A stretch of 64,000 nucleotides of DNA, from contig JARCOQ010000002.1 in assembly GCA_029207755.1 (NCBI GenBank), positions 115,454,375 through 115,518,374 on the forward strand, in the 5' to 3' direction. The notes beneath the pieces are model-generated. The model made no database searches and was not told the DNA's origin. It saw only the letters and a program-made list of their open reading frames with translations. The position numbers and the translations under genes were made by a program. Within the stretch, counting starts at the first letter, position 1. The number at the start of each line of letters is the position of its first letter. Of the stretch, positions 1 to 12,170 are shown piece by piece. Source of the DNA: Chamaea fasciata. Lineage: Eukaryota > Chordata > Aves > Passeriformes > Sylviidae.

Positions 1-139
1 TCCAGCACCGGAGTTGGATTAGCCAGGAAAAAAAACAAAACAAACCAAAAAAACCAAACCAAAACAAAACAAAAAGAAACACGCGTGGGGAAAGGGAGGT
101 AAAAAGAGTGTGAAGGGCATGGCTGGAGTGCTGCAGGGA

Positions 140-960
140 GCTGGGAAGGGAAGGAAAAGGGAAAATTCGGGATCAGCCGTGTTCCTGCAGGAATGAGCTG
201 CTTTGTCAACCTTATTGCGTTAAAAAAAAAAAAATCAGGATTTGGGAGCTGGGGAGGAAAGGAAAAGGGAAAAGCCAGCACTAGCCACGTTGCTGCAGGG
301 ATGAGCTGATTTCCCACAAAAATTGGGGGGGAAAAAATCAGGATTTGGGAGCTGGGAAGGAAAGGAGGGGAAGATCCAGGGTCAACCATGTTCCTGCAGC
401 AATGAGCTGCTTTTCCACAAAAACTGTGAAAAAAAATTTCAGGATTTGCGAGCTGGGAAGGAAGGGGAAAGGATCAACCACGTTCCTGCAGGAATGAGCT
501 GCTTTTTCACCTTTATTGTAAAAAAGAAATCAGGATTTGGGAGCTGGGAAGGAAAGGAGAGGGGGAGATCCAGGACCAGCCATGTCCCTGCAGGAATGGG
601 CTGCTTTCCCACAAAAATTGTGGGGAAAAAAAATTAAATAAGTCAGGATTTGGGAACTGGGAAGGAAAGGAAAAGGGAAAATCCAGGATCAACCACGTCC
701 CTGCAGGAATGAGCTGCTTTCCCACCAATATTGTGAAAAAAAGCTCCAGGATCTGGGAGCTGGGAAGGAAAGGAGAAGGGAAAAGCCAGGATCAACCACG
801 TCCCTGCAGGAATGAGCTGCTTTTTCCACCCTTATTACAAAAAAAAAATAAAAATCAGGATTTGGGAGCTGGGGAGGAAAGGAAAATGGAAAAGCCGGCA
901 CCAACCATGTCAAATAAAGGTGATTTTCCACCTTTATTGTGGGGAAAAAAACAATCCAGT
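140..960. repeat. Tandem repeat, ~100-bp unit, about 8 copies
   Basis: A unit of about 93-116 bp recurs about eight times. Each copy has a purine-rich half (GATTTGGGAGCTGGGAAGGA) followed by a 'CCACGTCCCTGCAGGAATGA' half and an A run of variable length. The TGCAGGAATGAGCTG block falls near 186, 293, 393, 486, 584, 700 and 801, with a decayed copy near 905. Short open frames in it are repeat shadows. Confidence 0.85.
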
Positions 961-1261
961 ATTTCTGGGGGTTCCAGTTTGCACCAGGAGCCCTTTTGGC
1001 CCCGTAGAAATCCAGAACAAACCATTGATAGATTTCTGAGCTCTGGAGGTTTCATTCTGGGTAAACACCGAGAGCAGAACTTCCCGGAGTGAGAAACGTT
1101 CCCAGGGTCGGGTTTATCCCAGCCAGGCTGCTTGGGCACGAGGGAAAGGGGCTGTAGTTCCCAAATTTCCAGTTTGACACGTGCTTAGACCTGAGGGAAA
1201 AAATCCATAAAAAAATACAGGAGCGGCTCAGTTTCCCCCCGTGACTGATTCGCAGGGACAA

Positions 1262-1515
1262 TTCTTGGAATGGTTTGGGTTGGGAGGGACCTTAAAAATC
1301 ATCCAGGGCCATGAGCAGGGACACCTTGCACTGTCCCAGGCCTTGGACACTTCCAGGGGTGGGACAGCCCCAATTTTTCTGTGCCACTCTCACAGGGAGG
1401 AATTCCTTCCCCAAAATCCCATCTAACCCCGCTCTCCTCCACCTCAAACCATTCCTGCTCCTCCACCTCTTGTCCCAAATCTGGTTTGGAGCTCCTTTGG
1501 GCCCTGGAAAAAGCT
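1262..1515 (-). mobile_element. CR1 LINE 3' fragment
   Basis: It opens with GGAATGGTTTGGGTTGGGAG (the reverse complement of the CR1 3' end) and continues through the block for 'tccaaggcct...cacttccagg' and the following CR1 region with 'gaggaattccttcccc'. It is truncated and diverged. Confidence 0.8.
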
Positions 1516-2175
1516 TGAAGTTCACCCTGGTGCACTTTTTTTTCGGGCCACCACCCTCATTTGGGTGTTTGGACCGTTGGTCACCATTTACAAACCGCGT
1601 AGAGCTGAGGTGAATAACAGCTTTGTTTCATATTTAAATCCAGTGGCATCTGTGGTGCTGCTGGTAAACAAATCATGGTCTCTTTTTTTGTTTTGTTTTG
1701 TTTTTTTTTTTCTTTATGCCTTTTGCTCCAGCTGCAGCTTTTTTTTTTTTTTTTTTTTCCCTTTCTGATGAAACAGATCAAACACAAGAGGCAAAGTTTT
1801 CTTCTGTGCCAAACCCTCGCTGGTGGCTGGAGGAGAAAAGGAAAAAAAAAAAAGAAGCCACCACCTGAGCACAGAATTTTGCCTCGTGCAGGTTTTTCAA
1901 CACCTGCAAAAAAACTGTCCATTCGCGAAGGGTCAAGTGATTTCGGCCCTTCTCAACGTATTGATCGGGTTTGGAGGGCTCAGAGGTAAGAGCCAGCCAA
2001 AACCGGCCCTGATTTTTGGATGTGGGACGCGTGTGGATGGCATCCTGGAGATGTTGAAACCCTGCTTTTGGCAGGGAGCCAGAGAGGTGCCGTGAGGAGC
2101 CAGGAAGATGGGGAAAACTGAGCGTTTAGCGTGGTTTTAATGCCGGCACAAAGGGGCTAAAAGGTAAAAAGCTGG

Positions 2176-2206
<31 letters not shown>

Positions 2207-2865
2207 CAAAAACAAAAACCTCCAAAATAAAATCATCCTGTGGAACGTGGAATTCTCCTTAATAGAACAGAAAGGTCTGTAACGTCGTTTGAGTTGCATT
2301 TGGGCCTTACATTTCCTAGTTTTGCCATTTATACCTTGTCAGCACGAGGCATTCTTGGCCTCTTTCCTTCTTTTTCTTTCCCCTCTTCTTTTTATTGAAT
2401 AATTCACTGTAACAATTTAAAAAAAAAACAAAAAGAAAAAACCGAACAACCAAACCAAATGAAATCGCACAAAGCCCACAACAGGCAGTGATTACACCAA
2501 CCTCATCTCTCTGCCTTTTTCTCCCCCTTCCACAGCCTAATTTCAGGTTTCATTTCAATTTTTTCCTCTTCCCACTGGGATGACCCGTTATCCGTGGATG
2601 GCTTTTCCAAAGGATCCAAAATGAAGCTGGAGGTTCAAGCTGTGGCCAGTTCCTCACTCCCTTTTCCCCTCTGCCCATGCAAACACTTTTATTGGAATTG
2701 TTCCTCCCCCCCCTGCAGCCCCAGCTGATGGTGACGCTGCTCAGGGGTGACTCAGGCAGGACACAGGAGCTTCATGTGACCCTGGTGTCACCCAGGGGTC
2801 GTGTTCTCCACCTCGGTTCCTCTCTGGCATTCCTGCGGCTCACGGGGCTCTTGCTCCCTCTAGAG
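1516..2865. other. RUNX1: Intron sequence without recognised features
   Basis: Unique-looking intron DNA with T runs (1690-1760), A runs (about 1838-1852 and 2184-2206) and an A-rich tract near 2418-2440. I see no coding, RNA-gene or mobile-element signature. Confidence 0.6.
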
Positions 2866-3056
2866 ATCCTCAGGGAGGTTCTGGAGACCACTGGGATCCC
2901 TCAGGAGACCACTGAGATCCTGCTGGAGACCACTGAGATCTTGTAGGAGATCACTGAAATCCCTCAGGAGACCACTGAGATCCTGCTGGAGACCACTGAG
3001 ATCTTGCAGGAGATCACTGAGATCCCTCAGGAGACCACTGAGATCCTGCTGGATGG
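2866..3056. repeat. 21-bp minisatellite with 63-bp higher-order unit
   Basis: Nine or so 21-bp units of the form GGAGACCACTGAGATC plus five variable bases. Three variants (linker CTGCT, TTGCA/TTGTA or CCTCA) alternate in fixed order, giving a 63-bp higher-order repeat that is present about twice in full. Confidence 0.85.
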
Positions 3057-3189
3057 GAGCTGGTTCTGCTCCAGCCTCTCCATGGAATGGGGGCTTCAGA
3101 TTCCTGGATTTCAGTGCAGGGCACCGGGCAGAGGCGTTGATCTTGGAGGGTGATCATGGAATTGTGGAACAGCCTGAGCTGAAGGGACA

Positions 3190-3440
3190 AGATCACAGAA
3201 TTCCAGGATTTCTGAGGCTGGAAAAGCCCTCCCAGCCCAGGCAGTCCCAGCTGTGCCCACCTTGTCCCCAGCCCGGAGCTCTGAGTGCCACCTCCAGGTG
3301 ACACCTGCAGGGACGGGCACTCCAAAGCTCCCTGGGCAGCCCCTGCCAAGGCCTGAGCACCCTTTCCATGGGGAAATTCCTGCTGCTGGCCAAGCTGAGC
3401 CTCCCCTGGGCCAGCCTGAGGCCGTTCCCTCTTGAACTTC
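3190..3440 (-). mobile_element. CR1 LINE 3' fragment
   Basis: The CR1 complement reads 'gctggaaaagccctcccagc', then 'ctgagtgccacctccaggtg', 'ctttccatggggaaattcct' and 'cctgaggccgttccctctt'. It belongs to the same subfamily as the + strand copies at 42.6 and 45.6 kb. Confidence 0.85.
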
Positions 3441-3544
3441 CATGCTTTGTTCTTCCTCTGAAGTTCTCTCAGTCTTGCCCAGTCTCAAGGGAGCTCCTGA
3501 GCAATCCTAGAAATGTGGGGACAACTCCAGGATCCATCTGAGGT

Positions 3545-3680
3545 GCTGGAGTTCCCATCCTTGGAGGTGTCACCGTGACAGAACTCTGGGCTGGGGACAA
3601 GGTGGGCATTGGGACTCCCTGGGCTGGGAGGGCTTTTCCAGCCTCAGGGATTCTGGAATTCCACGACCTCAGCTGCCAAA
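3545..3680 (+). mobile_element. CR1 LINE 3' fragment
   Basis: Contains 'ctctgggctggggacaaggt' and 'tgggctgggagggcttttcc' followed by the 'attctggaattcc' tail of the CR1 3' end. Only the last ~130 bp are present. It faces the minus-strand copy just upstream. Confidence 0.75.
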
Positions 3681-3959
3681 TCAAACTTGAAGACACTTTT
3701 GAATTCCAGTCTCTACCAAACCCCCCGGCAGAGTGTCCAGATCCCATTTCCAAACCCGGCCAGGATTCCAGCCAGGAGTGCTCCTGTCCCCATTGCTTTT
3801 TTCTGGGAGGGTTCTGACCTGACACCTCCTGCGACAGTCAACATTCCCAAGGGATTTTTCCGACCCTGGTTGGGAGGGAAGACCACGAAAACGGAGAGAG
3901 GATGTGAAAATGTACTTTATTCTCTGGACTAATCTGCAGTATTTCCATCTTGCTTCCAG

Positions 3960-4192
3960 TTTGGGGTTTTGGGGGTTTTTGGTGTTGGTTTGTTTTTTTG
4001 GTTTTGGCTTGGTTTGGTTTGGTTTTTTATTTTTTGTTTTGTTTTTTTTTTGGTGGGTTTTTTTGTTTGTTTGAGGTTTTCTGTTGTTGGTTTTGGTTTT
4101 GGTTTTGGGGGTTTTTTTGAGTTTTTTTGTTGTTGTTGTTTTCGGGTCGTTTGTTTATTTTTTTTTTTTTTTTTGGCTTTTTTTCTTTTTGT
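3960..4192. repeat. GT/T-rich low-complexity tract
   Basis: About 230 bp made almost only of T and G (TTTTGG, TTTGTT and TGTTGT runs). Open frames across it are compositional. Confidence 0.9.
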
Positions 4193-4245
4193 CAACTGCT
4201 CTGCTAGAACACGAGGTCGATTTATTTCTTTAGATGGAGGCAGCA
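4192..4245 (-). repeat. Inverted fragment of the 5.1-6.6 kb tandem unit
   Basis: 'gtcaactgctctgctagaac' and 'tttatttctttaga' are the reverse complement of the 'taaagaaat...ttctagcagagaagttgac' part of the tandem units that begin about 900 bp downstream. Confidence 0.7.
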
Positions 4246-5104
4246 AATCCTGGGCTGTGCCCTCACACTTTTGAGGCCTTGATGTCCATGGGAAGGGTTT
4301 CCAAAGGCAGAGCCCGGTCCCAGCTCTGGAGAATTTCATCCTGCTGCCTGGATTAGGAACCACCAGGGATAGTCCTAGAGAGAAACGGGGTCTGAAGTAG
4401 CTCTTGCACCCCAAAACCTTTTTCATCCTCCTCAAAGACTCCCCGGAACGATTGTTTTCCATCCACACAGCCCTGAGCTGATTTCTGGGCGGTTTTCCAT
4501 CGATTTATGGGAATGTTGAACCCAGAGGCTCCCGGATTTTGATGTTGGCTCGGGGGGCTGGTTCGCTGTGAGTGGTGTGACGCTTTCAGGGTGATTTTTG
4601 GAGGCCTCCAAACAAGGTCAGAGTTTCAGGATGACTTTTGGGGGGTGTTTGGGGCCTGTTTCCAGTCCCCAGCGAGGTCGGGTCCTCTCTGCCTGACTCA
4701 GCTTTGGGCGATCTGTCTGTGCAGACACTCTGGGCGCATCATGAAAGTGTTGTTGGAAATAAAATCATAACCCATAAAACCCAGGAGATGTTTCAGGCCC
4801 TGCTGAAACACCCCAAGCCAGCAATTCCCATAAACCCCACACTTAACTCCCAATCCAACCTTTGTTAAGCAGCCCCATAAAGGATGATTAATGCAGGAGC
4901 CATGAAAACCTCTTAAGCTGGATGGAGACGGGGCAGAAGGAGCAGGGGATAAAAGGCAGGTGGGATTGTTGGTGAGCAGCAGGGAGTGACACACAAATCC
5001 GTGGTTTTTCGGGGCTGTGGTTAACCAGGATGTGGCTCATGAGCAACAAGGAGCAACCCAAGAGTCCTCCTGCTCTGCCAGCTCATGTCACAGCTCCGCT
5101 CGGG

Positions 5105-6640
5105 CTTGGTCGAGTTTGTTCTGGGAAAAAAAATCATTTAAAAAAAAAAAAAAATCAGCTCCATCTTCTTCTTTATTCTGGTTTTAGAGGGTGGAATTAG
5201 GGCCACGTTTTGCTCCGTTGTTGTTGGGGTTTCTCCTGCATTTATTTTTTATGTAGAAACTCCTCCAGAGCCTTCTAAAGAAATTAACTGACACTGCGTT
5301 CTAGCAGAGAAGTTGACAAAAAAAAAAAAAAAAAAAAAACAAAAAAACAACCCAAACAACAAAAAAACCTGGAAGTCAGATGGAAATAGTGCAAATTATT
5401 CCAGTAAATGAAGTATACATTTAAATATTTAAATTTAAATTTTCTCCCTCTTCTTCTTTATTCTGGTTGTAGAGGCTGGAATTAGGGCCCCGTTTTGCTA
5501 CGTTGTTGTTGAGGGTTCTCCTGCATTTATTTCCTATACAAAACTGTCTCCAGAGCCTTCTAAAGAAATCAATTGACATTTTGTTCTAGCAGAGAAGTCG
5601 ACAAATAAAACCAAAACCAAACTGGAAGTCAGATGGAAATAGTGCAAATTAGTCCAGTAAATGAAGTATACATTTAAATATTTAAATTTAAATTTTCTCC
5701 CTCTTCTGCTTTATTCTGGTTTTAGAGACTGGAATTACGGGCACATTTTACTGCATTTCACTGTTGTGTTTGGGGGTTTCTCCTGCATTTATTTTCTACG
5801 TAGAAACTTCTCCAGAAATTATAGAAATATACAGAAATATCGAGAAAATTCTCCAGAAATCCATTTATTTCTTATTCTAAAGAAATAAATGGATTATGTG
5901 TTCTAGCAGAGCAGCAGGTGTCAAAGCTGGAAGTCAGATGGAAACATTGCAGATTAGTCCAGTAAATGAAGTTTATGTTTAAAGTTTTTAAATTTAAATT
6001 TTCTCCCTCTTCTTCTTTATTCTGGTTTCAGAGGGTGGAATTAGGGCCACGTTTTGCTCCGTTGTTGTTGGGGTTTCTCCTGCATTTATTTTCTGTGTAG
6101 AAACTCCTCCAGAGCCTTCTAAAGAAATGAATTGACATTGTATTCTAGCAGAGCAGTCGACAAATGAAACCCCAAAAAACCCCCTAAAAACCCACCAAAA
6201 AAACCCCCCCAAAAAACCCAAACAAACAAACCAAAAAAACCAAACTCAAAGCAAAATGTAAATACTGCAGATTAGTCTGGTAATTGAACTACATTTTTAA
6301 ATTCTCTCTCTGTTTTAGTGATAAGTGTTTTATTTAGAGATACAGGGAACTCTGTTTTGGAAAGAAGGAAGATCCCTATCCAGGCCATTATCCCTGTGGG
6401 AACTCTCCTTCATTATCCCGGTTTTAGAGACTGGAATTATGGCCACATTTTACTGCATTTCCCTCTTGTGTTTGGGGTTTCTCCTGCATTTATTTTCCAT
6501 GTGGAAACTCCTCCAGATCTTCCTAAAGAAACGAATTGGCACCATGTTCTAGCAGAGCAGTTGTCAAAAAACCAAAAACCAGCCCAAACTGGGAGCAAGA
6601 TGAAAACACTGCAGATCAGTGCAGTAAATGAAGTCTATTT
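5105..6640 (+). repeat. Large tandem repeat, ~255-395-bp unit, five copies
   Basis: The landmark TTTATTCTGGTT (pentagon of variants, last copy TTATCCCGGTT) occurs near 5170, 5455, 5710, 6015 and 6410. Each is followed by a 'ggaattagggccacgttttg' type block, 'tttctcctgcatttatt', 'agagccttctaaagaaat' and 'ttctagcagag'. Units differ in A-rich insertions and spacing. I do not recognise the family; it could be a degenerate mobile element or a local amplification. Confidence 0.8.
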
Positions 6641-6805
6641 TTACATTCTCTCTCTGTTTTAAGTGGTTTAGGTGTTGCATTTAGTGATACAGGGAATTCT
6701 GTTTTGGAAAGAAGGAAAATCCCTGTCCAGGCCGTTCACCTGAGAGCTGGACTTGACGATCCTCGTGCGTCCCAGCACAGAATAATTTGTGGTTCTGCGA
6801 TCTCC
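6640..6805 (+). mobile_element. Possible CR1 LINE 3' end
   Basis: 'gagctggacttgacgatcct' followed by 'cgtgcgtcccagcacag' and 'tggttctgcgat' resembles the CR1 3' end 'ctggacttgatgatccttgt' as I recall it. Divergence is high. Confidence 0.45.
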
Positions 6806-8533
<1,728 letters not shown>

Positions 8534-8991
8534 TGAGCTCAGGAGAGAATTTCCAGGGGGATAAACTGATTTAATGTCGGGGCTCATCCCCAGCCACACC
8601 AAATCCAGCAGCCTGTGGAGAAATGGGAACGTTTTAAGCTTTACAGAGGGTTTTAAGTCCTGCCTTCCTGAAGTTTTCTTTCTCACTGGTGTCCAGCCGC
8701 TCCAGTGACTTTGCATTTCTGAGACATCCAGCCAGGCCTGGCTCGGCTCGTGGCCAGGAGCTGACAGAAGGGATGCTGGTAAAAGGTGGGCAGAGAATAC
8801 CTTGCACATCATTTCTTGCTTTTCAAATGGTAAGAGAATTTTAAAGCATTGGAAACCAATATGGCATTGATCAGACCCTTCAGGCTCAGCCGCCCTGCAG
8901 TCAGGAATAAATCCCATGGTCTGGTGCTTCCTGGAGCTCCCTGAACCTGTGGGCAGCTTGGGAGAACACATTTACTTGCAGAGACAGCAAA

Positions 8992-9014
8992 TTCCTTCTT
9001 TCTCTCTTTCTTTT

Positions 9015-9112
<98 letters not shown>

Positions 9113-9238
9113 TTCCTTCCTTCCTTCCTTCCTTCCTTCCTTCCTTCCTTCCTTCCTTCCTTCCTTCCTTCCTTCCTTCCTTCCTTCCTTCCTTCATTCC
9201 TTCCTTCCTCTCTCTCTCTCTTCCTTCCCTTTTTTTTA
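8992..9238. repeat. Compound (TTCT)n/(CCTT)n microsatellite
   Basis: About 110 bp of TTTC repeats followed by about 100 bp of CCTT repeats, then a CT run and a T run. It is almost pure homopyrimidine on the + strand. The FLSFFL and ERKKERKK open frames on the two strands are artefacts. Confidence 0.98.
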
Positions 9239-9392
9239 AAAAAGAACAAAGCACAAGGAGGAGCTGAAGGATTTGATATTCCCAGGGAATGCCTGAGCCT
9301 TGCACACAGGGAGTTGTTTTGTTCAGGTTCACTGAGAGCAGACAGTTGTGTCCGGGTGGAATGGAGTGAGGGTGGAGCAGATGTGCAAGGAG

Positions 9393-9895
9393 AGATCACA
9401 GAACCAGGGAATGATTTCCTTTGGGAAGGAAGGGACCTTAAAGATCATCTCATTCCACCTCCAGACACCTTCCAAGGCTGCTCCAAGCCCCAGCGTCCAA
9501 CCTGGCCTTGGGCACTGCCAGGGATCCAGGGGCAGCCACAGCAAATCTGGGAATTCCATTCCAGGGCCTGCTCACCCCGCCAGGGAGGAAATTTTTCCCA
9601 ATATCTGCTCTAAACCTGTCATTTTTCAGTGTGAAGCCATTCCCTGTGTCCTGTCCCTCCGTGCCTTGGGAATTGTCTCTCTCCAGGTTCCCTGGGGCTC
9701 CTTCAGGCCCTGCAAGGCCACCCTGAGCTCAGCCCAAAGCTTCTCCTGTCCAGGCTGAACAATCCCAGCTGTGCCAGCCTTTCCTCCCAGCAGAGCTGCT
9801 CCATCCCTCTGCTCATCCTGGAGCCTCCTCTGGGCTCTCTCCAGCAGCTCCACGTCCTCCCTGTGCTGGGCCCCAGAGTCTCTGGTGGTCACCAG
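9393..9895 (-). mobile_element. CR1 LINE 3' fragment, ~500 bp
   Basis: Starts with the 3' terminus ('cagaaccagggaatgatttc') and runs through 'gggcactgccagggatccag', 'ccacagcaaatctgggaatt', 'ccattccctgtgtcctgtcc', 'tggggctccttcaggccctg' and 'tgtgctgggccccagagtct'. One of the longer copies; the same subfamily recurs on the + strand at 13560-14033. Confidence 0.92.
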
Positions 9896-9929
9896 AGGCA
9901 ATCCTTGGCTTCAGTCTCTACCCCAACGG

Positions 9930-10660
9930 GGCATTTGCATATCGTTATCAAAATGTAAATTGAGGCTTGGAATGAGTTCCTTGCACCCCTCCCACTCTCT
10001 TGGCAGAAGGTCTGGATGTTGCTTAAGTGGAATTGTCCCGGGAGAACAGAGCAGCAGGGCTCAAACACCCTCCAGGGAATGAGACTCGCAGCTTGGGGCT
10101 GCTTAACCAGGAAAGAAACGTTTCATGCTGCAGTTAAAGTAGCTTAGAGAACTCAGGGTGTCTTCTGGGCCCTTCATTTGCATCGTGATCCATGTTTTTA
10201 GTGGAAAAATCTGACATGTATTTTTGGATTTGAGGACAGGCCTTAAAACAAATATTCTGTCAGCGTAAAGGCCCCTATTTATTTATTCTTCCTTCTTTGG
10301 TTTGTTGTTTGGGGCTTTTTTTTATTTACATTGTGGTTGAATCGTCCCTGAAAAATATCCTCGGTGAACCAGGCAGCTGCGCAGGTAAAAAAAAAAAGAA
10401 GATATTTGTGTATGCAAATTCCAGATTTGCATATGCAACCACCCGGGCATGCTCAGGGTTTGCAGACAATGAATAAACTCCAGTTGTTTGAATATGCATC
10501 TGCTTGAAACACAATCCTCCTGCAGGCAAAGCTTCTGTTGGGAATCAATCCTTCAGTTGGCAGAAGAGTTAATATTTAATGAGCTTTTGAAGAGGAAGTG
10601 GAGATAGGATCCATACGGAAGCAGCACACGGATCTGCCCGACCCAAATGCATGCAAAGGC
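9930..10660. promoter_or_regulatory. Cluster of POU octamer motifs (candidate enhancer)
   Basis: ATTTGCAT occurs exactly at 9933-9940, 10176-10183 and 10425-10432, and ATGCAAAT at 10412-10419. The last two form a 9-bp inverted repeat TATGCAAAT/ATTTGCATA with a 5-bp spacer. The overlapping TTGCATATGCAA (10427-10438) is a perfect palindrome like the POU-dimer MORE element. ATATGCAT and ATGCATGCAAA follow near 10491 and 10646. OCT factors bind such sites; enhancer activity here is inferred only. The stretch contains no gene. Confidence 0.4.
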
Positions 10661-10670
10661 TTCCTTGGAA

Positions 10671-11205
10671 TTCATATCCCTCGTTTTAGGCAAATCAGCT
10701 GCACGGGGAGGGAGGTTTTGGGCCCCTCGTGGACTCCCACCAGCAGGAATCCCCCCAGCAGGAATTCCCCCCAGCAGGAATTCCCAGCGTTTTTATTGCT
10801 GAGTCATCCATGACACAGCACAAAAGGGATTGTGGGATCCTGGAATGGTTTGGGGAGGAAAGGATTAAAGATCATCCAGCTCCACCCACCCCTGGAGATT
10901 TCACAGGGATTCCAAGAACTGCAGAGAGCAAAGCTCTTCGGAGCCACAGGGAAATGTCCCCACGGTGTCTGGAGAGATGAGGAGAGCTGGAATTCTCCTG
11001 TTCTTGGGTGATTTACCGCAGAAATGTTCTTTGATGATAAATCCTGGAATGGTTTGGGTTGGGAGGGAGCTTCAAATCATCCAGTGCCACCCCTGCCACG
11101 GCAGGGACACCTCCCACTGTCCCCAATGTCCAACCTGGCCTTGGGCACTGCCAGGGATCCAGAGGCAGCCACAGCAAATCTGGGAATTCCATCCCAGCCC
11201 CTTCC
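10671..11205 (+). repeat. Inverted duplication A, left arm
   Basis: This segment reappears inverted at about 16440-16981. Over about 390 bp (10687-11075) I count only three mismatches. The match includes both CR1-derived and non-CR1 sequence, for example 'gctgagtcatccatgacaca' and a three-fold 15-16-bp repeat of CCCAGCAGGAATTCCC. Shared non-CR1 sequence rules out two independent CR1 insertions as the cause. Confidence 0.9.
10838..10895 (-). mobile_element. CR1 LINE 3'-end remnant inside arm A
   Basis: 'gatcctggaatggtttgggg' followed by 'ttaaagatcatccagctcc' is a CR1 terminus of only ~55 bp. Confidence 0.7.
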
Positions 11206-11405
11206 CACCCTCCCAGGGAATAATTCCTTTCTAATATCCCGTCTAACCCTGACATCTCTTTAAAACCATTCCCTCTTTCCCTGTCACTCTCTGCCGGCAT
11301 AAAAAGTCCCTCTCCTTCCTCTTTAGAACCTCTGGAAGGCTCTGGGATGTCCCTGGAGCCTTGTCCTCTCCAGGCCGAACACCCCCAGCTCTCCCAGCTT
11401 TTCCA
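11040..11405 (-). mobile_element. CR1 LINE 3' fragment
   Basis: Begins 'cctggaatggtttgggttgg', then 'gggcactgccagggatccag', 'ccacagcaaatctgggaatt', the 'aaaaccattccctctttccc' block and 'ctctccaggccgaacacccc'. Its first part lies in inverted-duplication arm A. Confidence 0.9.
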
Positions 11406-11984
11406 ATGATTATATTTTGCTCCCTTTGTTTTTTAAGTGGGTTTCAAAGTCCTCAAATTTGGCTTCTCACCAAGATTTCCAGATCCGAGCCACAGCCACG
11501 ACCACTCTGATGTCTTTTTCCCTAAATTCCTTTGATGGAGACGAGGCTTGGCCTGGATCTGTGGTGGGCCCTGTCAATGCAGGCCTGGTGTGGACCGAAG
11601 GGATTTAGGATATCGACCTTCTTGGAATTGGGATGGGAATCAGAACAAAATCTGCTGGATTTGAGTGTTTTAGTCTCGGTAATCGATATTTGGGAACGAT
11701 CCCCCCCCAGATCCATGACTCACTCAGCCACTTGAGCCGAAGGAATTCCAAACGGGCCGAGATGTGTTTTCTCCTGATTGCCCAGAGATCCTTGGAAGCA
11801 ACGGGAACAAAATGAGATCCTGCTGTCTTCCAGAGATCTAGAAAAACCTGCTGAGGTCCAAAACCAACCCCAGCAACACTTTTCGATTCATTTCCTTTGT
11901 GGTTTTGATGGTTCTCAGACAATCTGGATTCCAATAACGAAAATACTGAATCCTGGAGGTTCACATTAAAGATCAGGAATGATT

Positions 11985-12170
11985 TTTCCCTGCCACGGTG
12001 CTCAGGCCTTGGGATGAGCTGCCCAGGGAAGTGATGGAGCCCCTGTCACTGGAATTGTCCCAGGGGAGCGTGGATGTGGCCCTTGGGGACATGGATTGAC
12101 GGTACTCAGTGATCCTGAGGGGCTCTTCCCACTTTTCTGGGATTCGGTGGCTTTTGGGCTCTCTGGGATG
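11985..12170 (+). mobile_element. CR1 LINE 3' fragment
   Basis: 'tgctcaggccttgggatgag', 'ctgcccagggaagtgatgga' and 'gggagcgtggatgtggccct' match the CR1 3' region; the end runs to 'gggattcggtggc'. Confidence 0.65.

Noticed and set aside
8809..9399. Lys/Glu/Arg-rich or Ser/Phe-rich frames over the TTCT/CCTT tract
   Set aside because: Microsatellite translations.
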